In this document: positions 36,767-46,375 of the stretch, piece after piece
Position numbering within the stretch: position 1 is the first letter of the stretch
How the letters are laid out: every line of letters begins with the position of its first letter
Origin: Planctomycetota bacterium
Lineage (GTDB): Bacteria; Planctomycetota; Phycisphaerae; Phycisphaerales; UBA1924
NCBI GenBank assembly: GCA_963204725.1
Contig: CAUJHH010000040.1
Span: 62,001 to 126,000 of the forward strand
Length of the DNA: 64,000 nt
Reading direction: 5' to 3'
Notes under the pieces: generated by a model
The model's database searches: none
What the model saw: only the letters and a program-made list of their open reading frames with translations
What the model was told of the DNA's origin: nothing
Translations under genes and position numbers: made by a program

Positions 36767-37279
36767 TCAGCCCTCGCGCTCGACACGCTCGATCGCCTTG
36801 AGCACGTCCGTGCAGATCGGGAACAGCCGATCAAGCTGCGTGAGCTTGAAGAGGAACTGCACGTTCCGGTGGGTATTGACCAGAGCGATGCGGCCCCCGA
36901 TCTTGTGGAGCTGCGTGAGCAACGCGACCAGAGAGCCGATCGCGCCGGAGTCCATGTACTCGACGTTCTGAAGGTCCAGCACCAGGTGGCGAGGCCGTGC
37001 GGTCGAGCCGGGAACCGAGCCGGGAACGAGCACGTCGCCCCTGAAACGAGCCGCGAGCTCTTCAACGAGGCGTTCGGCATCCGGCCCTGAGAGCGTCTGG
37101 ATCACGACGGTCGCGATGAGCGCCTGTCCCAGCGTCTGGTACTGCGCGAGCTCGCAGTTTGGCGCAAGGTGGCCGAGATCGTCGGCCTTGCGCAGAGCGC
37201 GCAGCGTGTCATCGGACAGCACCGGTGAGTTGTGCATGTCGCGGGCCTTGGACCTGGATCCGAAGAACTTGCCGAGCAC
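36767..37279 (-). CDS. STAS-domain anti-anti-sigma-like protein
   Basis: A 170-residue protein with a STAS domain in its C-terminal two-thirds. The phosphorylation loop is EYMDSGAIGSL with Ser111, the residue phosphorylated by anti-sigma kinases in SpoIIAA/RsbV proteins, and LVLDLQNV precedes it as the usual strand. The N-terminal 50 residues are an uncharacterised extension. In partner-switching systems dephosphorylated STAS proteins sequester a kinase. A PP2C phosphatase with FHA and GAF domains is encoded elsewhere in the window (61881-63512), which could act on it. Confidence 0.85.
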   Translation of the reverse strand: MLGKFFGSRSKARDMHNSPVLSDDTLRALRKADDLGHLAPNCELAQYQTLGQALIATVVIQTLSGPDAERLVEELAARFRGDVLVPGSVPGSTARPRHLVLDLQNVEYMDSGAIGSLVALLTQLHKIGGRIALVNTHRNVQFLFKLTQLDRLFPICTDVLKAIERVEREG

Positions 37280-37345
37280 GGGGACCCCTCCTTCGGATCA
37301 TCGCGCCTCCCCAATTGTGCCGCGCCCAACAGGGCCGGGATGAGA

Positions 37346-37687
37346 TCAGGTGCCCCAGCGACGGGTGCTGCTGTCGGTCGGTGTGGGACGGACAAGCGGC
37401 TTGGCCCGTCCGAATCCACTCTTCGAGGTCTCGGGTGTCGTCGTCCCCGCGCCGATCGTGAGCGGCGCGGTCGCGGCCGGCGCGCCGATCGGCGCCGTGG
37501 GCGGGTGCGGGATCGACCGGGCCTCGGACCCCTTCGCCGCCCCCTCGGGCTGCGGCGTGCCAGCTCCGATCAATGGGCCGTCGGAGGGCGACTTGCCGAG
37601 TCGCTTGTCGCGTGCCTCCTCGATCGAACGATCCATTCGATTGAGAAGGTTCTTGACCTTGTTGAATGCCTGCCCGTCGGTTCCCAT
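37346..37687 (-). CDS. Hypothetical protein, Pro/Ala-rich
   Basis: A 113-residue protein. The N-terminal 30 residues (FNKVKNLLNRMDRSIEEARDKRLGK) form one amphipathic helix; the rest is low in order and rich in Pro, Ala, Thr and Gly. An AGGAG eight bases before the ATG supports the start. It lies 66 bp upstream of the STAS gene in the same direction and may be co-transcribed. No family recognised. Confidence 0.55.
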   Translation of the reverse strand: MGTDGQAFNKVKNLLNRMDRSIEEARDKRLGKSPSDGPLIGAGTPQPEGAAKGSEARSIPHPPTAPIGAPAATAPLTIGAGTTTPETSKSGFGRAKPLVRPTPTDSSTRRWGT

Positions 37688-37923
37688 GCGGTTTCTCCTG
37701 CCGGGGCATGCATCGGCATGGTTCGCGGGCCTCTGCGGGATTCGTGACGACCGGATGGGCAAGCGCGAGAATGCATGCCGATCGTGCGGATTGAGCCGAG
37801 CGTGAAGGGTCCGAATCACCTCTAAACCCCCAAGGGTGCAGGGATTGCGGGCTCCCCGCCTCATTCTCGCCCCGCCCGCGCGTCCCGCGTCCGGAGCCCC
37901 TTCCTGGGTTGTACGATGCCCTC

Positions 37924-38709
37924 ATGAGCAGCAAGTCCAAGCACGGTTCGGGCAAGTCGTTGCAATCACACTCCGGTGCCGGCACCGCCCAGCAGTGTGG
38001 CTTCGGCGGGCTCCGTGGGGCGGTCGAAGCCCGAGAACTCTTCTGGAACAACGTGATCCGCGACATCCTGGTGTCGCTCTCCGTCATGAAGATGCAGCAC
38101 GACGAGGCGATCCGGGCCGCTCAAGACGAGGAGAGCGTCCGAGCCCAAACGGCCGTCGACGGCTCCGGAGCGGTGATCACCGGCCCGATGGGTGGCTCTG
38201 TCTCCGAGCAGCTCGTGGTGGGGTCGGAGATCGCCGAGCCGCCCGACGACCCGGAAAGCAACCCGGAAGACGACCCCATCGAGGCGATGATGGCCGGCGC
38301 GGAAGACGTCGATGCCCAGGCGGAGAACGAGGGGATCGAGCTCTCCGGGATCCCTCCCTTCGACGGGCGGATGGCAGTGATCACGCAGCTCGGCGTCCGG
38401 ATCGCGATCGCCGATGTCTACCCCTTGTTCGCGTGTAGCATCGGGGAGACAGCCGTCGAGCGCGCCCTCTCCGAGGATGTGCAGTGCTCGGTCTTCCAGA
38501 TCCGAACGCCACAGGGCGAGGTCTTCACGCTTCCCGTGCACGAGATCCGCGCGTTCCACTCCTTGTCGGGCGAGCTCATGCGCCAGATCGCGGCGGCGTC
38601 CTCACGCGAAGACAGCGACGGACTCAAGACCACCGTCCCCTTCGGCTTCGGGGCGTACACGTCGCTCGCCAAGGCGGCTGAGGTCAAGAGCGAACCGCAG
38701 ACTGAGTGA
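37924..38709 (+). CDS. Hypothetical cytoplasmic protein
   Basis: A 261-residue protein with no signal or membrane segment. Its N-terminal third contains a Cys/Gly-rich patch (GTAQQCGFGGLRGAVEARELFWNNVIRDILVSLS) and a central acidic, low-complexity linker (PPDDPESNPEDDPIEAMM); the C-terminal third looks like a beta-rich fold (CSVFQIRTPQGEVFTLPVHEIRAFHSLS). I recognise no family. The ATG at 37924 is chosen; a TTG five codons upstream is possible. Confidence 0.6.
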   Translation: MSSKSKHGSGKSLQSHSGAGTAQQCGFGGLRGAVEARELFWNNVIRDILVSLSVMKMQHDEAIRAAQDEESVRAQTAVDGSGAVITGPMGGSVSEQLVVGSEIAEPPDDPESNPEDDPIEAMMAGAEDVDAQAENEGIELSGIPPFDGRMAVITQLGVRIAIADVYPLFACSIGETAVERALSEDVQCSVFQIRTPQGEVFTLPVHEIRAFHSLSGELMRQIAAASSREDSDGLKTTVPFGFGAYTSLAKAAEVKSEPQTE

Positions 38710-38787
38710 ACGCGTTGCGTACTCCAGGGTGTCACCAACCACGGTTCACCGAAGCGGATCGAATCAGCAGAGCAGGTATGAATGAAA

Positions 38788-38817
38788 CGACCCCCGATCC
38801 GGATGGGTCGGGGGTCG
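38788..38817. terminator. Bidirectional terminator-like hairpin
   Basis: A perfect 10-bp stem (CGACCCCCGA / TCGGGGGTCG) around a 10-base loop, between the convergent hypothetical gene ending at 38709 and the S1 gene ending at 38866. No strong U-run follows on either strand, but the position fits a shared terminator. Confidence 0.6.
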
Positions 38818-38865
38818 TCGTATCGATCGTGTTGCCGGTGAGACAAGGGCGATCAGGAGAGCGCG

Positions 38866-40236
38866 TCAGCTCAGCCCGCCCTTGAACCCCTTCTTGCCGA
38901 ACTTCTCGCGGAGGCGACGCAGCTCGGGCGTCTCCTTCAGGATCTCCTCGGCCGTGCGCCCAGGAGTCTTGTCGCGCCCGCCGCGTCCACGTCCGCCCGG
39001 CCCGCCACCCGGTCCACCCGCCGGAGCTTCCGGCGCGGCCTTCAGGGCCTTGACCGAGAGCGAGATCTTGCGCGTGCCCGGATCGACCTTCAGGACCTTG
39101 ACCTTGACGATCTCGTCCTGCTTCAGCACATCGCTGGCGTGCCCGATCCGCCGGTGCTCGATCTCGGAGATGTGCACCAGCCCCTCGACACCCTTCGCCA
39201 CCTCGACGAACGCGCCGAACTCCGCGAAACGCACCACACGCCCGTTCAGTTCCGCGCCCTCGACGATCTCGCTGATCGCAGCCTGGAAGGGATCCTCCGA
39301 GAGCTGCTTGAGGCCGAGCGAGATGCGGTTGTTCTCCAGATCGACCTTGAGCACCTGCACGCGGACGGGCTGCCCCTCGGTGATGTGCTTGGCAATGGCC
39401 TTCTCGCCCATGAGCATGCCGCGCTCGTGCGTGATGTCGGAGGCGTGCAGCAGCCCGTCGAGCCCGCCGAGATCGACGAACGCGCCGTAGGGCATGATCT
39501 TCCGGACGACCCCGTCAACGACCTGTCCCTCGGCGAGGGTGGTCTTGAGCTTCTCGGCCTTTTCCTTGCGCTCGACGGCGAGGAGATCGCGCCGAGAGAG
39601 GATGACGTTGCCCTTGCCGCGCCGATCGACGCGTTGGACCTGGCAGGTGAACTTCTGCCCGATGTACACGGACAGGTCTTCGATGCGATCGAGCGAGACC
39701 TGCGAGGCGGGCATGAAGGCGGTGTGGCCCCCGGTGAGCTCCATCTCGAGACCACCCTTGTTGACGCCGGTGACGCGGGCCTCGACGTTCTGGCCGATCT
39801 CCAGCTCCTCCCACGCGGCCTTCTGGACCGCGCCGGGCTTGGAACAGATGAGAACGCCGTCCTTGGGGTCGCGTCGGACGACGATGACCTCAAGCTCATC
39901 GCCGACCTTGGGGGTCTCTGCCTCGGCGTATTGGGCGCGATCAACCAGGCCGATCTGCTTCGGTCCGAATTCGATGAAGATATCGGTGGGTCCGACGGAG
40001 ACGACCTTTCCAGCGCGATGCTCGCGTCCGGACTGCACGACGCGCGGGCCTCGGATCGGCGCGGGTCCTGCGGGCCGCGGGGTGGGCTTGGGCGCACCGG
40101 GCTTGCTCGATTCGACGCCGAGATCGGCCATCGCGGCGTCGAGCTCGGCCTGAACCTCCACAGAGAGTTCGGCCGATTCGGGGCGCGGGGTGGGTGCGGG
40201 CGCGACGGACTTCACGTCTTCGTTTGTGGGAGCCAT
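38866..40236 (-). CDS. rpsA: Ribosomal protein S1-like protein with four S1 domains
   Basis: A 456-residue protein with four S1 RNA-binding domains, at about 75-130 (KVVSVGPTDIFIEFGPKQIGLVDRAQ), 150-215 (ARVTGVNKGGLEMELTGGHTAFMPASQ), 240-315 (VVRKIMPYGAFVDLGGLDGLLHASDIT) and 330-400 (VVRFAEFGAFVEVAKGVEGLVHISEIE). Enteric S1 has six domains; four is common in other phyla. N-terminal ~60 residues are Pro-rich. The C-terminal end has GGPGGGPGGRGRGGRD, then a helical KKGFKGG end. It binds mRNA at the 30S subunit; a general RNA-binding role is also possible. Confidence 0.88.
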   Translation of the reverse strand: MAPTNEDVKSVAPAPTPRPESAELSVEVQAELDAAMADLGVESSKPGAPKPTPRPAGPAPIRGPRVVQSGREHRAGKVVSVGPTDIFIEFGPKQIGLVDRAQYAEAETPKVGDELEVIVVRRDPKDGVLICSKPGAVQKAAWEELEIGQNVEARVTGVNKGGLEMELTGGHTAFMPASQVSLDRIEDLSVYIGQKFTCQVQRVDRRGKGNVILSRRDLLAVERKEKAEKLKTTLAEGQVVDGVVRKIMPYGAFVDLGGLDGLLHASDITHERGMLMGEKAIAKHITEGQPVRVQVLKVDLENNRISLGLKQLSEDPFQAAISEIVEGAELNGRVVRFAEFGAFVEVAKGVEGLVHISEIEHRRIGHASDVLKQDEIVKVKVLKVDPGTRKISLSVKALKAAPEAPAGGPGGGPGGRGRGGRDKTPGRTAEEILKETPELRRLREKFGKKGFKGGLS

Positions 40237-40355
40237 AAGTTTCGATGGGTGAGGGTGATCGATCTTCTCTCGAACAGGGGGATCTGGCGTCGTGCCTCCC
40301 GAAGCGTCCGTGCGGCGGCAGGGAGTTTACACGGTCCGGAGGCCCGAGCCAATCG

Positions 40356-41936
40356 TCATTCCGAGAGGGGCTTCTCGGGTGGAGCGGGCGGCTTCGGGGC
40401 CCCCGCTTGCTCGTCGAGCGGACGCCCGAAGAGGAGCTCGATGAACGGGCGATCGGCGGTCTTGCAGAGCACATAGGCGTGATCGCCGGCGCCGAGCGTG
40501 GTATCGCCGCGCGGCGCGATCATGAATTCACCCCTGACGACGAGCACGACCGCCGCGTTGGGGGGGAAGGCGACCTGCGCGAGCCTGGCGTCGCAGACGG
40601 CGAGCGATCGATCGATATGAAAGGCGAGGAGTTCGCTGTCGAGCGACTTGCGTGCGTTGATCTCCAGAACGGCGAGCGGCGCGGGCGCCTCGGGACCGTC
40701 GAGTCCGAGGCGGCGTGTGACGGCGCGGACCGTCGCCCCCGGAACGATGGCGTTCACGACGACAATGAAGAACACGATGTTGAAGACGCGCTCGGCGCCG
40801 GGCACGCCCTCGAGCATCGGATATGTGGCCAGCACGATCGGGACCGCGCCGCGAAGGCCGACCCAGCCGATATATCCGACCTCGCGCGCAGTCGTGCGGA
40901 GCGGAAAGAGACAGAGCGCGACGGCAAGGGGACGGGCGACGAACGCGAGGAAGAGCCCGAGCACCAGACCCTCGACCCAGACCTCCGAGAGTTGGGAGGG
41001 GAAGACGAGGAGGCCGAGCATCCCGAACATGCCGATCTGGCTCAGCCATGCGATGGCGTCGTGAACGCGGGCGAGCCCGGAGCGGTAGGGGAGAGGGCCA
41101 TTCCCGAGCACCACGCCGGTGACGTACACGGCCAGGAAGCCCGAGCCGGAGCAGAGCGTTGAGCCGCCGAAGGCGAGCAGCGCGAGGGCGAGCGTGAGGA
41201 CCGGATAGAGGCCGACGGTGCTGAGGCGCACACGCGCGAGGAACCAGCGCCCGGCGAGCCCGAAGCCCACACCAAGCGCCAGCCCGATCACCAGTTGCAG
41301 CGGCACGTCGATGCCGAGCCGCCACCAGGAGACAGCGCCCGATGAGCCCACAGAGAGAAACGCCTGCACAAGCGTGGCGGTGAGCAGCACGGCCATGGGA
41401 TCGTTGATGCCGGATTCGAGCTCAAGCGTCGCGCCCACGCGACCCTTCAGTCGCAGACGTCCCCCACGCAGGACCGCGAAGACCGTCGCGGCGTCCGTCG
41501 ACGAGACGACGGCACCGAGCAGAAGCGCCTCCGGCCACGGCAGGCCGATCAGCCGAGCGCATAGCGCAACCAGCCCCGCCGTCGCCGCGACGCCCACCGT
41601 CGCCAGCAGCCCCGCCGGCAGCACCGCCCTCCTGATCACGGAAACCGACGTGTTGAGTCCGCCGTCGAAGAGGATCAGCGCGAGCGCAAGCGTGCCGAAG
41701 CGATACGCCAGGGCGTGGTTGTCAAAGGGAATGCCGCCGATGCCCTCCGAGCCGGCAAGCATGCCCAGGACGAGGAAGAGGAGGACGACGGGGATGCCGA
41801 GGCGTTCGAGCGGACGCCCGAACGCGACGCTGAAAGCGAGGATCGCGCCGAACGCCACCATGACGATGGCTGAAGCGACGGGCTCGCCCGAGGCGAGCGT
41901 TGCGGAGGCGTGGATGGGGAGGTGTTGGAGGATCAC
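40356..41936 (-). CDS. CPA1-type cation/H+ antiporter (NhaP2/CvrA-like)
   Basis: An antiporter of about 526 residues with about 12 membrane segments. GIPFDNHALAYRFGTLALALILFDGGLNT, GAVVSSTDAATVFAVLRGG and LELESGINDPMAVLL are the family signatures of NhaP-type Na+(K+)/H+ antiporters. A C-terminal cytoplasmic TrkA-C-like part (ARLAQVAFPPNAAVVLVVRGEFMIAPRGDTTLGAGDHAYVLC) probably senses ligands. The start is uncertain: the GTG at 41936 was chosen, an ATG at 41861 matches NhaP2 better, and longer readings reach 42029 into the neighbouring start region. The antiporter controls cation and pH balance across the inner membrane. Confidence 0.88.
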   Translation of the reverse strand: MILQHLPIHASATLASGEPVASAIVMVAFGAILAFSVAFGRPLERLGIPVVLLFLVLGMLAGSEGIGGIPFDNHALAYRFGTLALALILFDGGLNTSVSVIRRAVLPAGLLATVGVAATAGLVALCARLIGLPWPEALLLGAVVSSTDAATVFAVLRGGRLRLKGRVGATLELESGINDPMAVLLTATLVQAFLSVGSSGAVSWWRLGIDVPLQLVIGLALGVGFGLAGRWFLARVRLSTVGLYPVLTLALALLAFGGSTLCSGSGFLAVYVTGVVLGNGPLPYRSGLARVHDAIAWLSQIGMFGMLGLLVFPSQLSEVWVEGLVLGLFLAFVARPLAVALCLFPLRTTAREVGYIGWVGLRGAVPIVLATYPMLEGVPGAERVFNIVFFIVVVNAIVPGATVRAVTRRLGLDGPEAPAPLAVLEINARKSLDSELLAFHIDRSLAVCDARLAQVAFPPNAAVVLVVRGEFMIAPRGDTTLGAGDHAYVLCKTADRPFIELLFGRPLDEQAGAPKPPAPPEKPLSE

Positions 41937-42022
41937 GACTGGCGGAACAGTAAGGGCGGTGTGCGAGACATCCAGCGCGAAAGAGTACGATGGCGCGTAC
42001 CAACGCCTCATGGAGAACGCGC

Positions 42023-44017
42023 ATGCCATCGCTCTACGACGACCACATCCCGAAGGGCGCGTCGCCCCAGCACCCCGAGCGGGTGCCCGTCGCGGTGCTT
42101 GAGTCGAACGCGCTCGCGAGCCGGGCCGTCGCGAGCGAGATCGCGACGCTGATCCGCGAACGGGCGGCCAAGGGGCGCAGGGCGGTGCTCGGGCTGGCGA
42201 CGGGCTCGACGCCGGTGGGTGTCTACGACGAACTGGTCCGACTCCACAGGGAAGAGGGCTTGTCGTTCGCGAACGTCGTGACGTTCAATCTCGATGAGTA
42301 CTGGCCGATGCGGCGCGAAGAGCTGCAGAGCTACCACCGGTTCATGCGCGAACATCTCTTCGACCACGTCGACATCGCGCCCGACAACTGGAATCTTCCC
42401 GACGGCGAGCGCCCCCTGGCGGCAGTGGAGCAGTTCTGCCAGCAATATGAGAAGAAGATCGCCGACCTCGGGGGCATCGACATCCAGTTGCTGGGGATCG
42501 GAAGGACGGGGCACATCGGGTTCAACGAGCCGGGGTCATCAAGGGACAGCCGCACGAGACTGATCTGGCTGGACCACGTCACGCGGATGGATGCGTCGAG
42601 CGACTTCTTCGGCGAGTGGAACGTGCCGCGGCGCGCCGTCACGATGGGTGTGGGGACGATCCTCGGGGCGAGGCGCGTGCTGCTGCTGGCCTTCGGCGAG
42701 CATAAGGCGAGGATCGTGCGCCAGGCGGTCGAGGGTCCGATCTCACAGAGCGTGTCGGCATCGTTCTTGCAAGAGCATCCGAGCGCGCAGTACGTGCTCG
42801 ATCCCGCGTCGGCCGCGGAGCTCACCCGCTTCAAGGCGCCGTGGCTGCTGGGGCCGATCGAGCGATACGGGCTGGCGTGGGATGAAAGGATCACGCGCAA
42901 GGCGACGATCTGGCTCGCGCGCGAGCTGAAGAAGCCGGTGCTCAAGCTGACGAACGAGGACTACAACGAGCACGGGCTGCAGGAGCTGCTGGCCAATCGC
43001 GTCCAGGAGGGCGCGGGCGGACCGGGCGCATCCCACGGCGGCGCGTACGCGATCAATCTGGAGGTCTTCCGTTCGCTGCACAAGACCATCACCGGGTGGC
43101 CGGGGGGCAAGCCGAATCAGCGCGCTGGCGAGGGACCGGGCGACTTCCCGAAGCGCGTGATCGTCTTCAGCCCGCACCCGGACGACGATGTCATCAGCAT
43201 GGGCGGCACATTCATCCGACTGTGCGAGCAGGGGCACGAGGTGCACGTTGCCTACCAGACCAGCGGCAACATCGCCGTGTGGGATGAGTCCGCCCTGCGT
43301 CACGCGGACTTCGTGTCGGAATTCGCCAAGGCCTTTCCGCAGATGGGCGCAGATGTCGCCGAGCGGATCGAGGAATCGGTCGAGACCTTCATCCGCTCGA
43401 AGAAGCCGGGCGCGATCGACACGCCGGAGCTCCAGCGGATCAAGGGGCTCATCCGACGGACCGAGGCCCGGGCGGGCGCGCGGTACTCGGGCGTGCGCGA
43501 AGAGAACATCCACTTTCTCGATCTGCCGTTCTACGAGACGGGGCGAGTCAAGAAGAAGCCGATCGGCGAAGAAGATCTTGCAATCACGATGGAGTTGCTG
43601 AAGCGAGTGAAACCGCAGCAGGTCTACGCCGCGGGAGACCTGTCGGACCCGCACGGGACGCACCGCGTCTGCCTCGACGCGGTGCTGCGCTCGATCGAGC
43701 GGCTCCGCGCCGATCCAAAGGAGTCATCGTGGGCGAGCGAGTGCGTGGTGTGGCTCTATCGCGGCGCGTGGCAGGAGTGGGAGCCGGAAGAAATCGAGAT
43801 GGCCGTGCCGCTGAGCCCCGACGAGGTCGTCCGCAAGCGCATGGCGATCTTCAAACACGAGAGCCAGAAGGACCGGGCCTTGTTTCCGGGGCCGACCGAT
43901 GTGCGTGAGTTCTGGCAGCGAGCGGAAGACCGCAATCGCGCGACCGCAAAGCTCTATGACATGCTCGGGCTGGCCGAGTACGAGGCGATCGAAGGGTTCG
44001 TGAGGTGGAAGGGCTGA
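42023..44017 (+). CDS. nagB: Glucosamine-6-phosphate deaminase fused to LmbE/PIG-L deacetylase
   Basis: A 664-residue two-domain enzyme. Residues about 15-270 are a NagB deaminase: LGLATGSTPVGVYDEL, NLDEYWPM and GIGRTGHIGFNEPGS carry active-site residues. From residue about 380 comes a PIG-L/LmbE domain with VFSPHPDDDVISMGGT, plus SDPHGTHRVCLDAV supplying another zinc His. NagB converts glucosamine-6-phosphate to fructose-6-phosphate and ammonia; LmbE proteins remove N-acetyl groups. The fusion pairs the two steps of amino-sugar breakdown, and resembles the long NagB form known in Bacteroidetes. GGAG seven bases before the ATG supports the start. Confidence 0.93.
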   Translation: MPSLYDDHIPKGASPQHPERVPVAVLESNALASRAVASEIATLIRERAAKGRRAVLGLATGSTPVGVYDELVRLHREEGLSFANVVTFNLDEYWPMRREELQSYHRFMREHLFDHVDIAPDNWNLPDGERPLAAVEQFCQQYEKKIADLGGIDIQLLGIGRTGHIGFNEPGSSRDSRTRLIWLDHVTRMDASSDFFGEWNVPRRAVTMGVGTILGARRVLLLAFGEHKARIVRQAVEGPISQSVSASFLQEHPSAQYVLDPASAAELTRFKAPWLLGPIERYGLAWDERITRKATIWLARELKKPVLKLTNEDYNEHGLQELLANRVQEGAGGPGASHGGAYAINLEVFRSLHKTITGWPGGKPNQRAGEGPGDFPKRVIVFSPHPDDDVISMGGTFIRLCEQGHEVHVAYQTSGNIAVWDESALRHADFVSEFAKAFPQMGADVAERIEESVETFIRSKKPGAIDTPELQRIKGLIRRTEARAGARYSGVREENIHFLDLPFYETGRVKKKPIGEEDLAITMELLKRVKPQQVYAAGDLSDPHGTHRVCLDAVLRSIERLRADPKESSWASECVVWLYRGAWQEWEPEEIEMAVPLSPDEVVRKRMAIFKHESQKDRALFPGPTDVREFWQRAEDRNRATAKLYDMLGLAEYEAIEGFVRWKG

Positions 44018-44021
44018 GCCG

Positions 44022-45158
44022 TCACGTTGCGATCTCGGTCAGGTTCTCAAAGTCCCACGCCGTGCCGAAGCTCCAGGTGGAGGAGAATCGCACCGTCTCA
44101 TCGTGCGGGTTGATGCCGAATGCGCTGATGAGGCCATCGGCGCCGATGCCGACCCGAACGCCCCTTGCCACGCGTCGTTCCGCCGGCGCGCCGAATCCCG
44201 AGATGGTGACCCACGGGATCGTGGGCGGGGGGAGCGACAGCGAGACCGTGTGCAGGATCAGCGCGCCGGAGTCCAGCCGTCTGGTTGCGACGTAGAGCGC
44301 CGCGCGCGCCGCGTCGTACACCAGGGAGATCTCGTCGTACTGCATCGATGGCGATGTGATGACCGTGGTCGCGGTCCAGCTCGAATCGCCGGGCTTCCAT
44401 GAGATGAGCGTGAGCTTGCCCGCGCTGTCGATCGCGCTGAAATGGATGCCGTTGCGCCCTGCGCTCGCGCCGTCGAGCCCGGTCCAGAGCGGCCCGACGC
44501 CGGCGTTGTCGCTCAGGTTCGACACATACCAGCGGCCGGCGGTGAGGGTGGTCCAAACGGTGACAAGATCGCCGTTGGTGTCGATGCCGGCGATGTTCAG
44601 CCCGCCCCACGACGTGCCGACCGCCACGATCGAGCCGATGAAGTCCGGTGTCGCGAGTCCGCGCCATTCCAAATGGTTCTCTGTGATGTTCCACTCGCGC
44701 CATGTCGCAGAAGGTCCAGAAGGGAGGACATATCGGACCAGATCTCCGTCTTCGGTGAGGCCGATGATGTTCCGGCTTCCACCCGGACCGATGGTCGTCG
44801 CGAGTTCGGAGCGCATGACCGTGCCGGTGCCGAGCGATTCGGCGGGCACCTCGTAGCTCCATGCTCCATTCGCCAGTTCGCTATAGATTGTCAGGCCCCG
44901 GTCCGTCGCCGCCGCCGCTCGCGCGAGATCCGTCCGCTCGTCGAACCACGCAACGAGATCGCCCGTCGCGCTCGGGCCGCCGGACTCGGCGGCGACGTCC
45001 GCGACAGTCCAGGATGCGCCCTCGCGATCCACGAACACAAGGCCCTGGCCCTCCGGACCCACGGAGGGAACGATGAGCCCCGAGGAGAGACAGACGCGTG
45101 CCTCAAGCGACTCGAACGCGAAGAGAGGTGGAGCTGCGGACTGACGTGTGCGCGGCAT
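44022..45158 (-). CDS. Hypothetical surface protein with LEPR-like N-terminal motif
   Basis: A 378-residue protein. The N-terminus PLFAFESLEARVCLSSG resembles the LEPR/LEPRVLLSA motif that opens many secreted planctomycete surface proteins, a known clue to cell-surface location. The remaining ~330 residues are repeats of about 45-50 residues with GDLVRYVLPSG, NGDLVTVWTT and SAGKLTLISWK, suggesting a beta-propeller of the lectin type. No catalytic motif. A longer reading starts at 45305. It is convergent with the nagB fusion, four bases apart. Function unknown. Confidence 0.7.
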   Translation of the reverse strand: MPRTRQSAAPPLFAFESLEARVCLSSGLIVPSVGPEGQGLVFVDREGASWTVADVAAESGGPSATGDLVAWFDERTDLARAAAATDRGLTIYSELANGAWSYEVPAESLGTGTVMRSELATTIGPGGSRNIIGLTEDGDLVRYVLPSGPSATWREWNITENHLEWRGLATPDFIGSIVAVGTSWGGLNIAGIDTNGDLVTVWTTLTAGRWYVSNLSDNAGVGPLWTGLDGASAGRNGIHFSAIDSAGKLTLISWKPGDSSWTATTVITSPSMQYDEISLVYDAARAALYVATRRLDSGALILHTVSLSLPPPTIPWVTISGFGAPAERRVARGVRVGIGADGLISAFGINPHDETVRFSSTWSFGTAWDFENLTEIAT

Positions 45159-45325
45159 AACTCGTTGCCCGGCGAGCTTGGCTGTTGATGGCACGGTTCG
45201 CTTCTCTGCCTGCACGCGGACCCTCTCGGATCGGTGCGCTGCCCCTGAACCCCGCACCATGACGGTATCAGCGGGGAGCGAGGTCCGCAACGTCTTGGTG
45301 TGCAAGCAAAGGGGAGGCCGTGCGA

Positions 45326-46255
45326 TCAGAACCCGTCCGCGTCGCGGTACGCCTGGATGACGGCGAGCTCGCCTTCATTGCCGCCCTTGGAGTTGCCGTG
45401 CTCCATGCCGAGGATGAACTCTCGCTTCGACTCCGCGGCTTTGCGTGCGATGTGGCCGAAGACATTCCGGTAGTTGATCTCGCCGGTGCCGGGCTCGTTG
45501 CGCCCGGGGTTGTCGCCGATCTGGAAGTACGCGACCTCGTCCCACGTCCGGTTGATGTTGTCGATCAGGTTGCCCTCGGTCGCCTGCTGGTGGTACATGT
45601 CGAAGAGGATCTTGCAACAGGGGTGATCGACGGCCTTCATGATCGCGAACGCCTGATCGCTGTAACGCAGAAAGAGACGCGGATGGTCGCGCCAGTTCAG
45701 CGGCTCGTTGACCATGACCAGCCCGTACTCGGCGCAGACGTCGCTGGCTCGCTTCAGAGCCTCGACGACGTTGGCGGTCTGGATGCCGACCGGGATGTTC
45801 TCGGCGACGGTGCCGGGGACGATGGTGCAGGTCTTGGTGTTGATTCGCTTGGCGACCTCGACGCTCGACTTCACGTCGGCGACAAACTTGTCGAGGTGCT
45901 CCTTCTTGCCCGTGGTGAGCGTCGCGTTCCGCCAGTCGATGTCGGCTGCGACGAAGATGCCCATCTTGATGCCGCGCTCGGCCATGACCTTTGCGGCGTT
46001 CTCCTGGAACTCGACGCTCCGGCCCTTCATGCCGTTGTCCTCCCACGCCCAGAAGCCCTGATCCGCAGCGAAGCGGAGTTGGTCCAGGTCATCGGCGGCG
46101 TGGTTTGAGAACATGCCGAAGTGCGGGGCGTAGGCGAGCCGGAACTTGGCCTGGTTGGCGGCAGAGGACATGGCGCGGGCCTCTCTGGTTGTTGCGGTTG
46201 CGCCGGCGGCTGCGGCGGCGAGCGTGGTGCCCATGAACGTGCGGCGGTCGATCAT
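45326..46255 (-). CDS. Tat-exported TIM-barrel isomerase/epimerase-like protein
   Basis: A 309-residue protein of the AP endonuclease 2 / hydroxypyruvate isomerase TIM-barrel family. The N-terminus MIDRRTFMGTTLAAAAAGATATT has a Tat RRxFMG motif. The barrel contains PHFGMFSNHA, GIFVAADIDW, VNEPLNWRDHPRLFL, and ILFDMYHQQATEGNLID, where Glu, Asp and His residues typical of the metal site lie. QIGDNPGRNEPGTGEINYRNVFGHI is characteristic of hydroxypyruvate isomerase relatives. It likely acts on a sugar or keto acid in the periplasm; the exact reaction is unknown. Confidence 0.9.
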   Translation of the reverse strand: MIDRRTFMGTTLAAAAAGATATTREARAMSSAANQAKFRLAYAPHFGMFSNHAADDLDQLRFAADQGFWAWEDNGMKGRSVEFQENAAKVMAERGIKMGIFVAADIDWRNATLTTGKKEHLDKFVADVKSSVEVAKRINTKTCTIVPGTVAENIPVGIQTANVVEALKRASDVCAEYGLVMVNEPLNWRDHPRLFLRYSDQAFAIMKAVDHPCCKILFDMYHQQATEGNLIDNINRTWDEVAYFQIGDNPGRNEPGTGEINYRNVFGHIARKAAESKREFILGMEHGNSKGGNEGELAVIQAYRDADGF

Positions 46256-46375
46256 CGTGGTGCTCCTGAGCGGGCGGGCGAGGGTACAGCATAACCGCTG
46301 GCGGGAATCGAAGAGAGCGGCGTTGATCTGGAGCGATTGGAGTCGGTGGATCGCGGAAGCCCCATACCCTTGACC

